Below are positions 42,687 to 54,788 of a stretch of 64,000 nucleotides of DNA, one piece after another (the stretch's first letter is position 1; each line of letters begins with the position of its first letter). The notes below the pieces were generated by a model, which searched no databases, was not told the origin of the DNA, and saw only the letters and a list, made by a program, of their open reading frames with translations. This DNA is from Magicicada septendecula (Eukaryota; Arthropoda; Insecta; Hemiptera; Cicadidae). Location: assembly GCA_034769895.1 (NCBI GenBank), contig CM068367.1, positions 311,683,486 to 311,747,485 of the forward strand. Reading direction: 5' to 3'. A program made the translations under genes and the position numbers.

Positions 42687-42727
42687 TGTCGACGTTTCGA
42701 CAATGTTTATTGTCATCATCAGGACAA
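42687..42727 (-). ncRNA. Hammerhead ribozyme motif, near-canonical
   Basis: On the minus strand: stem I TGTC (42726-42723), CTGATGA (42722-42716), an extra U (42715), stem II GACAAT/ATTGTC (42714-42709 and 42704-42699) with tetraloop AAAC, GAAA (42698-42695), CGTC (42694-42691), then GACA (42690-42687), which pairs with TGTC. The predicted cleavage triplet is GUC. All conserved core bases are intact. Departures are the extra U before stem II and a 2-bp loop-less stem III (palindromic ACGT), which suggests a dimeric form. Terminal repeats of Penelope-like elements are a known hammerhead location, and a PLE ORF fragment lies 400 bases away. Confidence 0.6.
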
Positions 42728-45523
42728 TTTTTGCTGACGCCGAACACACAACTTTATTTTTAATATTTAGACTTACTATACGCACAATTTTTCGTTTACA
42801 AAGATCATTTAATTTGGAATTCTTTTATTAATTTTTAGTTTAATTGGAAACTATTAATACAAAAAGAGCAATTGTATTTCTGTATTTTGATTTAACAATT
42901 ACAATATGATATTAATGACAGTTAAACAAATTTTAAAAATAGCTTTATGAGCTTATGTTTTATGTATATAACATTATGTCCATTAATAAAGAAATGTTTC
43001 TGTTTACTTAACACTCAGCTAAGAATGATTACATTTCTATTAATTTTATGAAATCCTTTGTGCCTATTCGCCTGTTTGTCTATTGGAATCTCTCGATAGT
43101 TACTTTATACCGACAAATTTGTTCTCATAGGGAAAAGTTTGGTAAAAATGGTTTCTTTCAAGCAAAGAAATCTGAGAAAATATTGAAGAAAGTTTTTTTA
43201 TCTAAAAATAAAACAGGACTCTAAATCAGAAAACTTTGTTCTTCAAAACATTAAATTTATACGAAAACTTTGTAATGTAAAAAATCGCCGTTAGGTGTAA
43301 TTAGAATTCCTCAGTTTATGCCATTGTTGGAAGGGGAAACAACGATAAATTCTATTTTCATTATAATATTGGCACATCTGCTTAATTATTTTCTCCCAGA
43401 CGTAGATTGAAAATTGCTGCGTACCGTTGTCGCTTTTTGCCTCGAACACACATTATACGATAAATATTTCGGCTTATTACTAATACGTCGCTCACTAGAA
43501 ATAGTTCAAGTCGTTTCTAAGAAGGTTCAGAATTTTATTATCAAAGCTCGTCGCTTACTAAATTGAGTTTTTGTGAATAGTAGTCATGTATACACAACGT
43601 CACGAATAATATCTGCAGTGTTGAGATTTCCTGGCACGTTCACAGCACTTATCAGACTGCAGAAGAAGTAAAACACATCGCATGTTACACACGAGCAACA
43701 AACTATTCGCCAAATAACCTTGGTCGACTCTGCTCACGTCTGCATGTCAATTTGACAAAAATCGTTCCACAGTATTTGAGGCACCGCATATTACTCTCTT
43801 TTCACAAAAAAAAAATTGAATACAGTGCTATCAAAGGAGACATTGAAATTCAATATTTTAATACCTAAATGAGGTCTGTTAAAACGTTTAAAAAAAGTTA
43901 GTATGCCTAGTATTAGTAGGCAGTATGAGCTACGAAAATGCGTCACGAACACACAGTATGACAGAACATTCTCAGCCAATCAGAGACATGTCAACTTCTC
44001 AACTGCTATCACCGGCTAGTTAGTGTTAAACATCGATGATGTCCACTATAAAATTACTACACTACTGGTGAACAAGCGGCTGTCATAAACCAGTTTAGCT
44101 TACGTTCTGGTTAACTATAAGCGACGATGTAAGAAAGTTAAATAAGTAAGTGATCAAGAAAGCAATGAAGTCTATTTATTTCGGTCAAATGTAGATCTGG
44201 AGTCTGTCGCACCTATCAGAGGCTACATATATACTGCATTTATCACGAAATAATTTTAAGTCACTTCGTCTAACTTATAGCTCCTGTGCAGAAAACATAT
44301 CAGTAGGCTATAAGTGGTGTTTTATGATGAACATCTAGCACTGAATTCAGTTTCGCTTTAGGGTTAAACGTAATCTCCCATATATCTTGAGTCTAAATTG
44401 ACTCAAAAAATTGCTTTAATGTTATTTTACAAAAATTATGCAATTTACAAGAAAATTTTGGATAAATTCAGACTTTAAAATAAGTCCACATTACAACAAT
44501 AGGTCTGTATCTAATTTTTTGTAGGATTTAAAGTTTAGTGAAAGAAAGATAGAATCGTTCTAAACCCTAAATCTTATGGCTCACCTAAAATTATGGCGCT
44601 CAGTTCACAAAGCAAGCAAAACGTGTTTACATAAAGTCACGGTACTTTTTTATAAAATAAACTTTTTAATGAATCATAAGATACTTTCAACTTTATTTAA
44701 TTTGTATATATTTTATTTGTCTTATTTCATGTTATTGCCTTAGGCTTTGTTGCGTCTTAGAAGCTCTTGAATTGCTCTTGAGTTGTTCTTAGGAACGCTA
44801 ATTGGAGATGGCTGGTTAGAAATGAAGATTTAAGTGGACTGTATGCTTTTCATATAAATAACTGTTTATTGAAATTTTGTTTCTGCGATTGCTGGCACGT
44901 GTAGTAATTACCGTGGCATGATGCCCGCTAATTGAATTAGAAATAAGTATCGAATGACATAATCGTGAGAAGTAAGGCAGAAATCGCCCAAGTGGAATTA
45001 GCGCATGTAAAACATGCTAATAATTTAAATTATGAAAATTCTGTAGCCGCGGCTGGAAATAGGAACGAGTGGCCTTCTCGGAGTCTTGAGTAAAACTAAC
45101 GTAATTTTCACTACAGTCAGCCCTGCTAAAGACCGGCTGTAGATAACAAAAAAAACGTGACGTCATCTACACGTGTCGCAATGCAGTATTCAGATTACAA
45201 AGTTTACAAGGTTCAAAGTTTGACCAGGCTTATTTGACAAAATGATAATTTTTATCATATTTAGTACCATAAAATAGTTCATAGTTTCCTATATTTTGCC
45301 ACATTTAACAGTCATTATAGTACTGTACTGATAAAATTTAGTCTTCTTTTATTTACACCGAGTAAAATACACACTGCTTACTTTTTCCAATAAACCTACC
45401 AAAATGTTGGTTAAAAATGACGAAATATGGTTTATAAAAATATAATAAATTATGACTAAATAGTAATTTATTACTAATCAATAATACAATTACTAAATTA
45501 TTAAAAATATTTTCTAAATAATA
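42728..45523. other. AT-rich intronic stretch
   Basis: No gene or repeat I can name. Confidence 0.4.
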
Positions 45524-45806
45524 ATAATGGCACCCATGTATACCACCGAAGTAGCTTAGGAGAAGGCAGGGTAGGCTGCCTAATGTGAGCCTTACGGCAT
45601 ACAAGGAAGGCAGAGTGGCCAGCACTACGCTTCAGCCACCATTATTATCCCCAAGATGTTATCCCAGGTACTCATTTTCAACAGGCTGAGTCGACCTGGG
45701 GGCTGAAAAATGCACCTTGATTTTATGGTGCGGGCCCGGGAATTGAACCCGGGATCTCTAGATTAGTAGCCAGGTGCCATACTCACTGGTCTACTGAGCT
45801 TCAAAA
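45524..45806 (-). mobile_element. tRNA-derived SINE with (ATT)n tail
   Basis: On the minus strand the head starts GCTCAGTAGACCAGTGAG (box A-like, 45777-45793) and has a perfect box B GGTTCAATTCC (45739-45749) inside a paired CCGGG/CCCGG T-arm. The body follows (CAGGTCGACTCAGCCTGTTG, ...GGTATACATGGGTGCC) and ends in ATTATTATT. The head cannot fold as a true tRNA because the 3' GCCCGCA has no complementary 5' strand. RNA polymerase III promoter boxes plus an unrelated body and A/T-repeat tail are the SINE hallmark. No clear target duplication was found. It is in sense orientation in the inferred intron. Confidence 0.8.
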
Positions 45807-46295
45807 AAAAAGTTTTTAAGTATTCTCTAATAAAAAAAAAAATAAACCGTAGCAAAAAATTTATTTTAACTTTTTAATTTGTTACCACAAAAAGTTCCAA
45901 AGTTATTACGGAAGGGTGCGCGGTAGGCTTTATATCGTATATCTTAGCCGTTGATGAGAGACTAGTACCCCCATGATCCGATCGTCAGACAGGATCATCT
46001 AAACCTTAAAAACCCCAAAAAAGGGAAATTTTAAAGTATTTTTTTAAGAGCAACAGGAACACTTTTCAGGGTATTTGAGGTTTCGAGTAAGGGTAGTTAA
46101 GGTAGTTAAGGGAGTAAGGACAGGGTATTAAAGTTCAGATTTACTGAAATTCTAAAAAATTCACTAAAGCATTTCTCTACACAAATACCTTAACAGTTAA
46201 TATGTTTAGAAAAGAGCTACAACGTAAGAAATTTTTTATTGTTTATTGTTACATGAGCTCCGGGTTAACACACGTTGTTTTAATATTTATATCAT
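45807..46295. other. Non-coding stretch
   Basis: A-rich runs and GGTAGTTAAGG short direct repeats at about 46085-46125; otherwise nothing. Confidence 0.35.
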
Positions 46296-46335
46296 AAAAC
46301 GTTTCGCCCACACTTGATGTGGCATCTTCAGTGGT
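46296..46335 (-). repeat. Hammerhead-like relic (PLE-derived)
   Basis: On the minus strand CTGAAGA, extra U, stem II GCCACA/TGTGGGC with one bulge, then GAAACGTT. The core fits CUGANGA and GAAA (position 7 of hammerheads is free). Stem I pairs for only about one base, so I treat it as a decayed copy. Confidence 0.45.
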
Positions 46336-49300
46336 CAGTCGAGTAAGCCACTAAGGACGCCTCATCCTTAGTGGATCATTTGACGTCTCATCCATAGTAC
46401 AGATGAAGCATTTGATGATGAGAAAATGAAACAACGAGTATTAAAGTAAAAAACATACCAGCGAAATAAGCCTCTGATGTTCTAAATGAAGAATGTTCCT
46501 CGAATACTGTAACTATAATTGTGTTGCGCATTTCGCTTTTCGGTTCCAAAGTAAGTGTTATTTACAAAAATTACAACGTAAAAGACGTAAAAAATTAAAA
46601 CGTTAAAATACTAAGTCTATTATCAATACCAATGGAATGTAGGTTTCTGTAATTCTGTTTTGTAGGTTTACAACAGATAAGAATTTATATCGAGTCCTTG
46701 GTGTTTGTGTTCTATTAGCAGCATGACGAAAACAAAGTCTTTTATCTGCAGTGGTCAATGATCAGTCCTGATTTATAGAACAAACCTTGTTAGAAAAACA
46801 CTGCCCTCTGAGATTGTAGTCTGATATTTAATACAGCTCCTGTACTACATTTACGACTCAAAATAGGACATACTAAACTCGGAACACGATTCAATTATTT
46901 GTTTTTACTGGTTGGGGATTCCAATGTTATCTCGTCTCATTCCTTGCGATTACTTTGGAAGCGTGTCCTCCTTATACGCTTGTGTTTTTGTCGCTCACAC
47001 ATAAAATTTGTTAGCAACTTCTAGACCTAAGAAATAGCTACAGATACTCAATTTATAAATGACGGCATAAGCGCATCAAAACAATGAGGATAAGATTAAA
47101 AATATTGTTTACGGAGTAGACGGGTAAAGTTTAAATGAGTCGTTGTACTCGGAAAAACAATGGAGAATAGTGAGAGGTACTGTAGTTAATACAGGCCTAT
47201 AGCCGCTCAGGAACTTATATGCGGCCCACGCATTTATAAGAAAATTCACACACGATCAATGAGATATTGTAGTGTTATAATTAAACAGAATTAATTAACA
47301 ACTTGCTGCTAGTCATTGGTAACTATCGGCAAAAAAACGTAATTTGAAGCAATAGATAATATTTTAGGCTCAGTGTCATATAAATTAAGAAAATATAGGC
47401 CTGTATAAATCAAGTAATATGTGTGGGCTTGTAAATGAGACAAGCCTATATCTCAGGGTCTATGGTATAAATACTAAAACTGTTTTAATCATAAATATAT
47501 TTATATTAACTTGTTAAACAGTTCTCAAAAACTGCGATGACATCTGGTTTCCACAATCTGCTTCCTCTACAGTATTTCTGACCTGATTATTTCTCCTCCA
47601 GTATCTACTTTTTCTTCACCACCGGCTTGTCTTCTACAGGCTTCCAGTATTCCACATCTTGGTATGTGTCAAGGGTAAATTCACTTTCATTTAGTTTCAT
47701 TAAATATTCTTAATTTGATTTTTTTATAGACTGCATATATAAGTCGTCTACTGAGAATAAGCTCGAAAAGTGATAAATAATATTTGAAAATGTTTGCATT
47801 AAGTGAATGATAACGTTTTTTGCAACTTGGCATTTGACTTTCCCAGTTGCATTAATTAACAAGAGGTATGAGCCTTTATAAGTTTCCCCCTCATTGGTCT
47901 ACTGGAATCCTTACACGTTCCAATGATTGTAATCTTGAATGCGTTGTAACCTCTAAATCTTATCAGTGTCAATATAATTCGCTGGTATTTTTTTTGAACG
48001 TTGATTATTAAGCTAATGAATGAAATTTGTATACTGGGTAAACAAACATGACCATAATATTCTACTAATTGTTTTGGTGGTACTAAATTATTGCCTTACG
48101 TAATCAAACACAATGTGTTAATGTATGCCCATTCAAATAAGAGTTTACTATAATAGAAAACTAATTTTAGTTTTTTTCATTTCCTTAATAAGGTGTTACT
48201 CAAGAGACTAAATATTAACTAATATATGTATTATTAACACTAGACGATATATATGTTTATGAATTTAGGCGATACACTACCGTTACATACTATACTATAG
48301 TACTTATCGGACATTACCCAACGTTAAATTTTTAATTACATTTCGATCATATCTCCTGTCATCGTCCTCAGGAGTTACAAAAAATCAATCTAACTTCAAC
48401 TAAAAACCCAAAACGCATAAGGACTCCTCAAAAGCCGTAGCAAATCGTCAAGTTAGGAATAAAACGTTAGTAAAACTGTTCACTGTTTACTACCAGAACT
48501 GTTGTAAATGTTGGTGCTGATTCCGCTTTGTGAACTGTTACAGGGTTTAACGATTTTATTTTAATATTTTTAGTTTGCTTTGTTCCTTAGTTGTTTGTTT
48601 TGTTAATTTAGCTCATTTTTTTGGTTGACGTTTAATATTTGGTTTGACGATTTGCTTTTATAGTTGCGAATATCTTATGTACGTTGATGTTTGGCACTTG
48701 CGGACTGTCAAGCTATAAGAAATTTAATATTTTGTTTATTTATGTATTTTTATTTATCATCGTTTCCATCTGTTATTTTCTCCTGCATTTTCGGAGATCT
48801 AATGTAGTTTAGATTTTAGTAGATATTAGATTCAGTTTTTTGTAAAAATGAGAGAAGATCACTGATAGATAGTGATCGAAACTTTTTTTTTACAATTTTA
48901 AAACAAATGTATAATTTAAAAATGGTTAATATCTGAATAAATACTTCACATAATATCTCCAGTAGTTTTTAAACACGAGCTGTGATTGGGAACTCTTCAA
49001 CGTCTAGTGTTACTTGTACGTTATCGCTATTCACTTTCTTCAGCTCCTTGTACCGAACGGAACTTCATTTCTGTGCATAACAAAAAACTATCAAATTCAC
49101 CTATCTTGGCTCCAGCATAACTGTCATGTGGTTATAACAATATGAATGTAGTCACCACATAAAATCTGTTTAGTGTCTACTTCGTGATATTTACCTCCAA
49201 AACTATGGACACTTTACTAAGTACTTTAACTGTTAACTGTTTACCGTGACTAAGTAGACAAAGACACGGTCTACTAGACAACTAACTAGACAACTAGAAT

Positions 49301-49768
49301 GTGTAAAATATTATATCAGTTTATTTAAAAAATCATTTTCATATTTTACTTTTGTCGCAGTGGGTGAAGTTTATGGCACGTGTTTGTAACTTTTTATTAG
49401 TGTTCTGAGTAATAGTGTAATAGCAAATAAAACGAAATTTAGTTACTTGTGATCTGATCGTGCATCACCCGAGGGGCTTGTTTATTCCACTCTCGAATGT
49501 AGCTGTATTGGGAATAACTACCGATAATCACTGTCCAAATAAGATCAATGGATGTTTAAATAGCTCCGAGAAATATAAATACTGAGAATTACTGGAGAAT
49601 TTCGAATATGATATACGTATAGCCGAGTCGTCTACTGCGAAAATCTAGGTCAGAACCAATAAAATTTATCCATTTATTGAATTAATATAACGGGACAAAG
49701 TGTTACGTATGGGAAGTGAGGTTATCTGGGTCTTTTTTTTATAATTTATTTTTTTTTATAACTTATTT
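46336..49768. other. Intronic stretch, no feature recognised
   Basis: Short direct repeats of GTCTCATCC/CCTCATCCTTAGTGG at 46350-46400. The rest is AT-rich without exons or named elements. Confidence 0.4.
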
Positions 49769-50724
49769 TTATTTTTCAACATAATCTCCTTTTAGCGTAA
49801 CACATTTATTCCAGCGACGTTCCAATGCCCCTATCCCGTCCCTAAAGTAATTTTCTGTAAGGTCTGCAAAATACCCATTTACAGCTGAAATCACCTCCTG
49901 ATCCGATGAAAAACGCTGACCAGCGAGAAAGAGTTTGAGTTTTGGGAAAAGATGGAAGTCTGAGGGAGAAAAATCTGGGGAATATCTTCTGCAAACCGGG
50001 TCTTTTTTTACAATTTTTTTTTTGTCTAGTTTCGATAAAATGTTGAAGTAATATTCTCCGATTATTGTTGTACCCTTTTCAAGGTAATCAATGTACAAAA
50101 CATCTTTAGCATCCCAAAACACTGACGCCATGACTTTTCCTGCTGAAGGAATAGACTTTGCCTTCTTTGGCGCTGAACCGGCTTTTGTCCACTGCTTTGA
50201 TTGTTGTTTGGACTCTGGTGTGTAGGATGTGTAGTGGCGGTCCAAGGTTCATCCACTGTAATAAACCGACGCACAAACTCTGCTTTGTTCTTATTAAAAC
50301 GCTCCAAGCACTGGTCAGATGTTTTCATGCACATGAGTTTTTGATCTGCTGTGAACAAGCGCGACATCCACCTAGCACAAAGCTTTTTAATTTGTAATTC
50401 CTCACGTAAAGTATGTCCGACGCGTTCTTTCGAAATGCCTTTAGTCTAAGCAACTTCATGCATTTAAATTCGGCGATCGTCCAAAACCATATTATGCACT
50501 TTTTCGACTGTTTCCCGAGTTGTTGCCGTTTTTGGAGGTCCTTCACGTGGATCTCCTTCCACGCTGGTACTACTATGTTTAAACTCGACAGCCCAGTTTT
50601 AAACTCTTAAAAATGATGGGGAAGAGTCCCCATACAGTTTAACGAACTTTGAATTAATTTCGCTCGGAGTTAAACCTCCTTTCACAAAGAACTTCATGAC
50701 CGCACGATACTCAATTTTATCCAT
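49769..50724 (-). pseudogene. mariner (D,D34D) transposase pseudogene
   Basis: Starts at 50724 with MDKIEYRAVMKFFVKGGLTP, a typical mariner N-terminus, and ends SVKGDYVEK-like (TLKGDYVEK) at 49769. Readable blocks between are LLRLKAFRK, ADQKLMCMKTSDQCLERFN, FITVDEPW (first catalytic Asp; DETW in active copies), PESKQQSKQWTKAG, GKVMASVFWDAKDVL, then YSPDFSPSDFHLFPKLK (third Asp). About 40 codons holding the second catalytic Asp (HQDNAPAH-type motif) are deleted. There are also at least three frameshifts and a stop after FLRV. About 956 bp remain of the usual ~1040. No convincing terminal inverted repeats were found. Confidence 0.93.
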
Positions 50725-53700
50725 TTAAAGGAAGACGAACAACACTTCCGTTCGAAACGGCTGTATAATACACATTATTTGGTAGAATGACCAGAAATTG
50801 CACACACATGCCGCGCATGCTAACAATAGATGTAGTACCAACATATAGTACCCACGTATAGATTTCCATCAGAGACAAATTTGTTATGTACAAAACTATT
50901 CGGAAACCTATTTTGACTTTATGAATTTCACTTTAGGGATGCACTGCCAAAAACAATGTAAACTGTCATCAACAAGTTAAATCGTATGTCAATACGTTCA
51001 ATAGACGTTCCGTATGTTGAAGACGAAATGCATCAGAATATAACGTACGATGTCTCGGACACATGAACTACCTTATACAAGAACTCGCCGGTACCAGTTC
51101 TCTGATGAAACAACGGCCTCTCGACCTAAACGAAGTTTGTCGTCATTCTGCTTAGATGTCTTTACAAGAATCGTTGCTGAATGATGTCTTTTTCACAACG
51201 ATTTGACCAGAAGAAATGTACATAGTACTTTTTAATATTTGAGTATATCGTGAGTTTGATAATATAATATAAAAAAATAATAAGATATGTTTCGGATTTT
51301 TCGTAAAAATGTAATGTTAAAATTTACACTTTGCTTTAACGAAGAGACTGGCGTAAAACAACATGTCTCGTTAATTGTTTGCAATTTCTTTATACAGGTG
51401 GTGAATAGAATTAACGCTGTTTCTCTTCAAATATTGGCAGGAAATGTATTACTGTTTCTTTATTCAGTTAGTTAGAAGAATTTATACTTTTTCACTTTCA
51501 ACTAAGAATTGTAATGGGAAGTGTATCTGGGTTATACCATTGTACTGCACCGTTGAATAATTCTTATTTTTTACTTATTATGCACTTTTATTGAAGAAAG
51601 TAGAAGTTCAGGCGGACTGAGAAAGCAACAGTGAAATTGAACGCATCTATTCCTATCACAGAAGAATACGACGACAACTCCACCACCAACAATATTAATA
51701 AGAACAAAGCACAGAAGTTTCTTATAGAAGTTTCTGGTTAAATGGTACTAGTGCTGGTATAGTAAACTATCACCTGACATATGTTTAAATACATACCCTA
51801 CTTCGAAAATGTACACTTGAGATATGGTAGTGTTAGCTGATTATGCTGGTATTCTTTACTTCGAATTGTAAACGCTTTTGCAACAAAGATTTTGCAAACG
51901 TCTTTATAACAAACCAAAGAAGTTCACTTTATAAAAATAACTGTAACGTAGAGTTTATAAAATTCTGAGCGCGTTAAAAAATTTTGTTAGTCACCTCTGC
52001 AGAATAATTAAAAACAGCAGAGTGAGTCAACTTTCAAAATCGGTTAAAAACAATGTTTCACATTTAAGATCAAGTATTTTAATGTTTTCATTGTTTTAGA
52101 AAAATATTCTTCGGTAACATATCAAATCAGATATTTTGTTAGTAAGCAATTTCCTACTGATCTCAAAGTAATATGTCATATTTATACTAAAGGAATAGTA
52201 ATGTAGCTTCATCATAGACGATTACAGGTCAACGAATCTGTCAATCCAGCAATAAGAATGATGTTTGAACGTCTTTAAATTACGTTGGCCGTAGTTGTAA
52301 TACTATATTAATTCACAGCACGTTAAAGCGTGGGCAAATAAATTACAAAGGGTAAATTAGTGAATCTCTGTTTGCTTATACGCAGTGGTCACAGTGAAGT
52401 ATGACTAATGGCGGCGAGTTTATTTGGGAAGACAAATATTGCACACACTGTCACTGTATGCATTGTCCTGCCCTGCCTCCTTTAACATGTAAATCAAAGC
52501 TTGTTTCCTGCACACATACGGTACATGGTAAGTTTATAACTGCAGACAACGTTCGTACATTTATATCTCAAGCCCCCCCGTCTCTCTCTTTCGTTATGCG
52601 TCTGTCTGTCCGTTTGCTGCCTATCTAACTCTTTCTACCGCCCTCTTCTTTCTCGCTCCTTCTCTCTCTTCTTTGAATAGAACAAGCGCGCACGTTGGGT
52701 ATTTAAAAATAGAGTTTTACGTCGTAGGTTATCTAAACCAACTATGAAAAACGTGTACATGAAAATGGTAACGTTTCATTAATTAAAGAATTTACTCGCT
52801 GGTATGCGTGTGTGTAAAAACGAGAAAGAGGTAGTGAGGAACGAATAACAAGCGTACATGCACGTGCAAGGAGACGGCGTACAGAGAGACGAGGAACGCA
52901 GTGAAACGACGGGATAACGAGACTTCGGGTAGAAAGAAATTATTCCAACAAAAATATTTGCGAGCACCGCATTCGTACGGTGAATTTTCAGATATTTCAA
53001 ATAACACATACAATACGTACTGGCAGTATTTTCCTAATAACAATATTTTTGTACCGCCGTTGTGCTAGCAGTGAGTGGCGTACTTAATTAAAGAAATACA
53101 TTCTTGTGTGAAACAATGTAACTTGTAACAAACCGCAAGAGTTCAGATAGCATACGGAGCATCGTAAAGTTTAGATTTAATAGAGGTAGTTTAGCTTATG
53201 CTACGGCTGTTTATAATTCTGAGTAAAGTGCATTATTTAGTTTTTGCAACGGCTGCTACATACAAGAGCTCAATATGTTGTTTTACATACTTGTTCTCTA
53301 CCTAGGTAACAGTATCACCTTCACTGGCATTATAAAGCGAGGATAGTGTTGTACGCAAGTTTTCCACTTACTGCAGTAATAGTTACGATGCCCTTTATTA
53401 GTAATTGGCATATTGACTGTTTCTTTGTTCAACGTAACAGCACTTCAGAGCAATGTAATAGTTCTGTGTCACACTCGATGTACCAAATGTGCTCTTTTAT
53501 TTGCTACCATTGTGTGTTCTGTTTCTTTGTTCTCATCTGAGAGGGCTGCTTAATAACGACATGTTATTTCCCGAGCAAGTTTTAAAGTACGCTATTGAAA
53601 CTAAAGTAGACATTAGTCTGCGGAGAAAAATAAAAGAGTCGCAAAGTTGGCGACATAACGAAATTGTCGCACGCCCATTCTGTCTGTTGCAAGATTTAAC

Positions 53701-54457
53701 GTTTTTAGCAAAACATTTAAATAACATTTTTATAAATTAATAGCCAATCGTAACTACTTATGATATCGTTAAAAATTATCTTTGGCTTTTGTAAAATTGA
53801 CGAAAGATTTTTTAGTAAGACAAACAAGTCAGAATTACAATCTGGGTTACGTATTTTCAGATAATGATCGGTTGATTCACTAGCTGTAGACTACGAGTAG
53901 TCAATCACAATTACGTATTTTATCACAACCGTTCCTACAAAACGTAAAAGTAGCCGCTTTCGCGAAAAAATTACCTTTAAATTACATTGCGATAGTCTAT
54001 AGTTCCTATAAATACTTTTTGCATTATTCGCATTTAAAAGTCGTTTACAATAGTTAACTTATTTAATCTCTTATTTTTTTGAAGGGGAGGGGTTGTGATT
54101 CTACTCTCAGATCTGCGTTTTTAGCAGGTTAATACGTCTGTTATGTCGTCAGTCGATAAGAGATCTTGATTGAATGGAATTAAAATTTATATATATATAT
54201 AATAAACGCGTACGGATGTTTGCCTATAGGCGGAATAAAGTTTTCACACACCCGCTTGCACGCAGTTTTGGGCTTAACGTGTATTGCTTACGTTTGTGTA
54301 TATTATACCGATCTTAAGTCTGATTAGGTCACTTGACTTTGCTTTCGTTAGTCGACTTGACTCAACGGGCTGTCGAACACGATTAAAAATATGAGGTATC
54401 TCTCTAGTTTTTAAAATCTACTTTTGGAAAGCACCAAATTAAGTGCAAGATACTTAC
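50725..54457. other. Intronic stretch downstream of the zinc-finger exon
   Basis: The right part begins with the donor GTAAGTA. AT-rich. Small GC-richer ORFs around 52400-53010 show no domain. The first ~200 bases may include mariner flank. No RNA gene seen. Confidence 0.4.
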
Positions 54458-54788
54458 CTTAGTTGTAACAGTGGAGCTGGTAGGTGCAGTAGCTACAGGT
54501 TCACTGGCTAGTAACCTCTGCAGCTGACTAGGGGTTGTTTTGGTAGTAGTAGAGGTTGTGGAAGTTGACGGTTGTGTTGAGTTTGGAGGTGGCGCGTACT
54601 GTATACAAGTGGCCGCTAGGGGTGAGGCGGGAGCCGGAGACGTTGTACTGGATGCGACGCTGTTGCTGCCGGAGTGGTGGTTTTCCGTGTGTCTCCTTAA
54701 CGACCTTGCGTCACAGTACGACTTTCCACAACCCTCTGCTTTGCACTCGTATGGCTTCTTGTTGCGGTGCGTCAGCATGTGTCCGTTC
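54458..54788 (-). CDS. Internal exon: C2H2 zinc finger plus Pro/Ser/Thr-rich region
   Basis: The 331-bp exon is bounded by the acceptor TTGATTTTCAG (before 54788) and the donor AAG|GTAAGTA (after 54458). The first base completes a split codon and the end is phase 0. The product starts with the end of one finger (GHMLTH), a RNKKPYE linker (variant of TGEKPY) and one complete finger. That finger is C-x4-C-x12-H-x3-H with C15, C20, H33, H37; helix region DARSLRR with D at -1, S at +3 and R at +6. A Ser/Thr/Pro/Ala-rich tail follows (SSTTSPAPASPLAATC; STSTTSTTTKTTPSQLQRLL). It is probably a DNA-binding nuclear regulator. I do not recognise the orthologue, so no symbol is given. The upstream exon with the first half of finger 1 is not visible in the window. 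Confidence 0.88.

Noticed and set aside
45722..45803. Functional tRNA gene
   Set aside because: Box A and B are present, but the acceptor 3' strand GCCCGCA has no partner at the 5' end and the anticodon stem pairs badly; a SINE body follows directly.
49690..50930. Terminal inverted repeats of the mariner copy
   Set aside because: Sequences outside the ORF (GAGGTTATCTGGGTC left, CGGAAACCTATTTTGAC right) do not pair convincingly.
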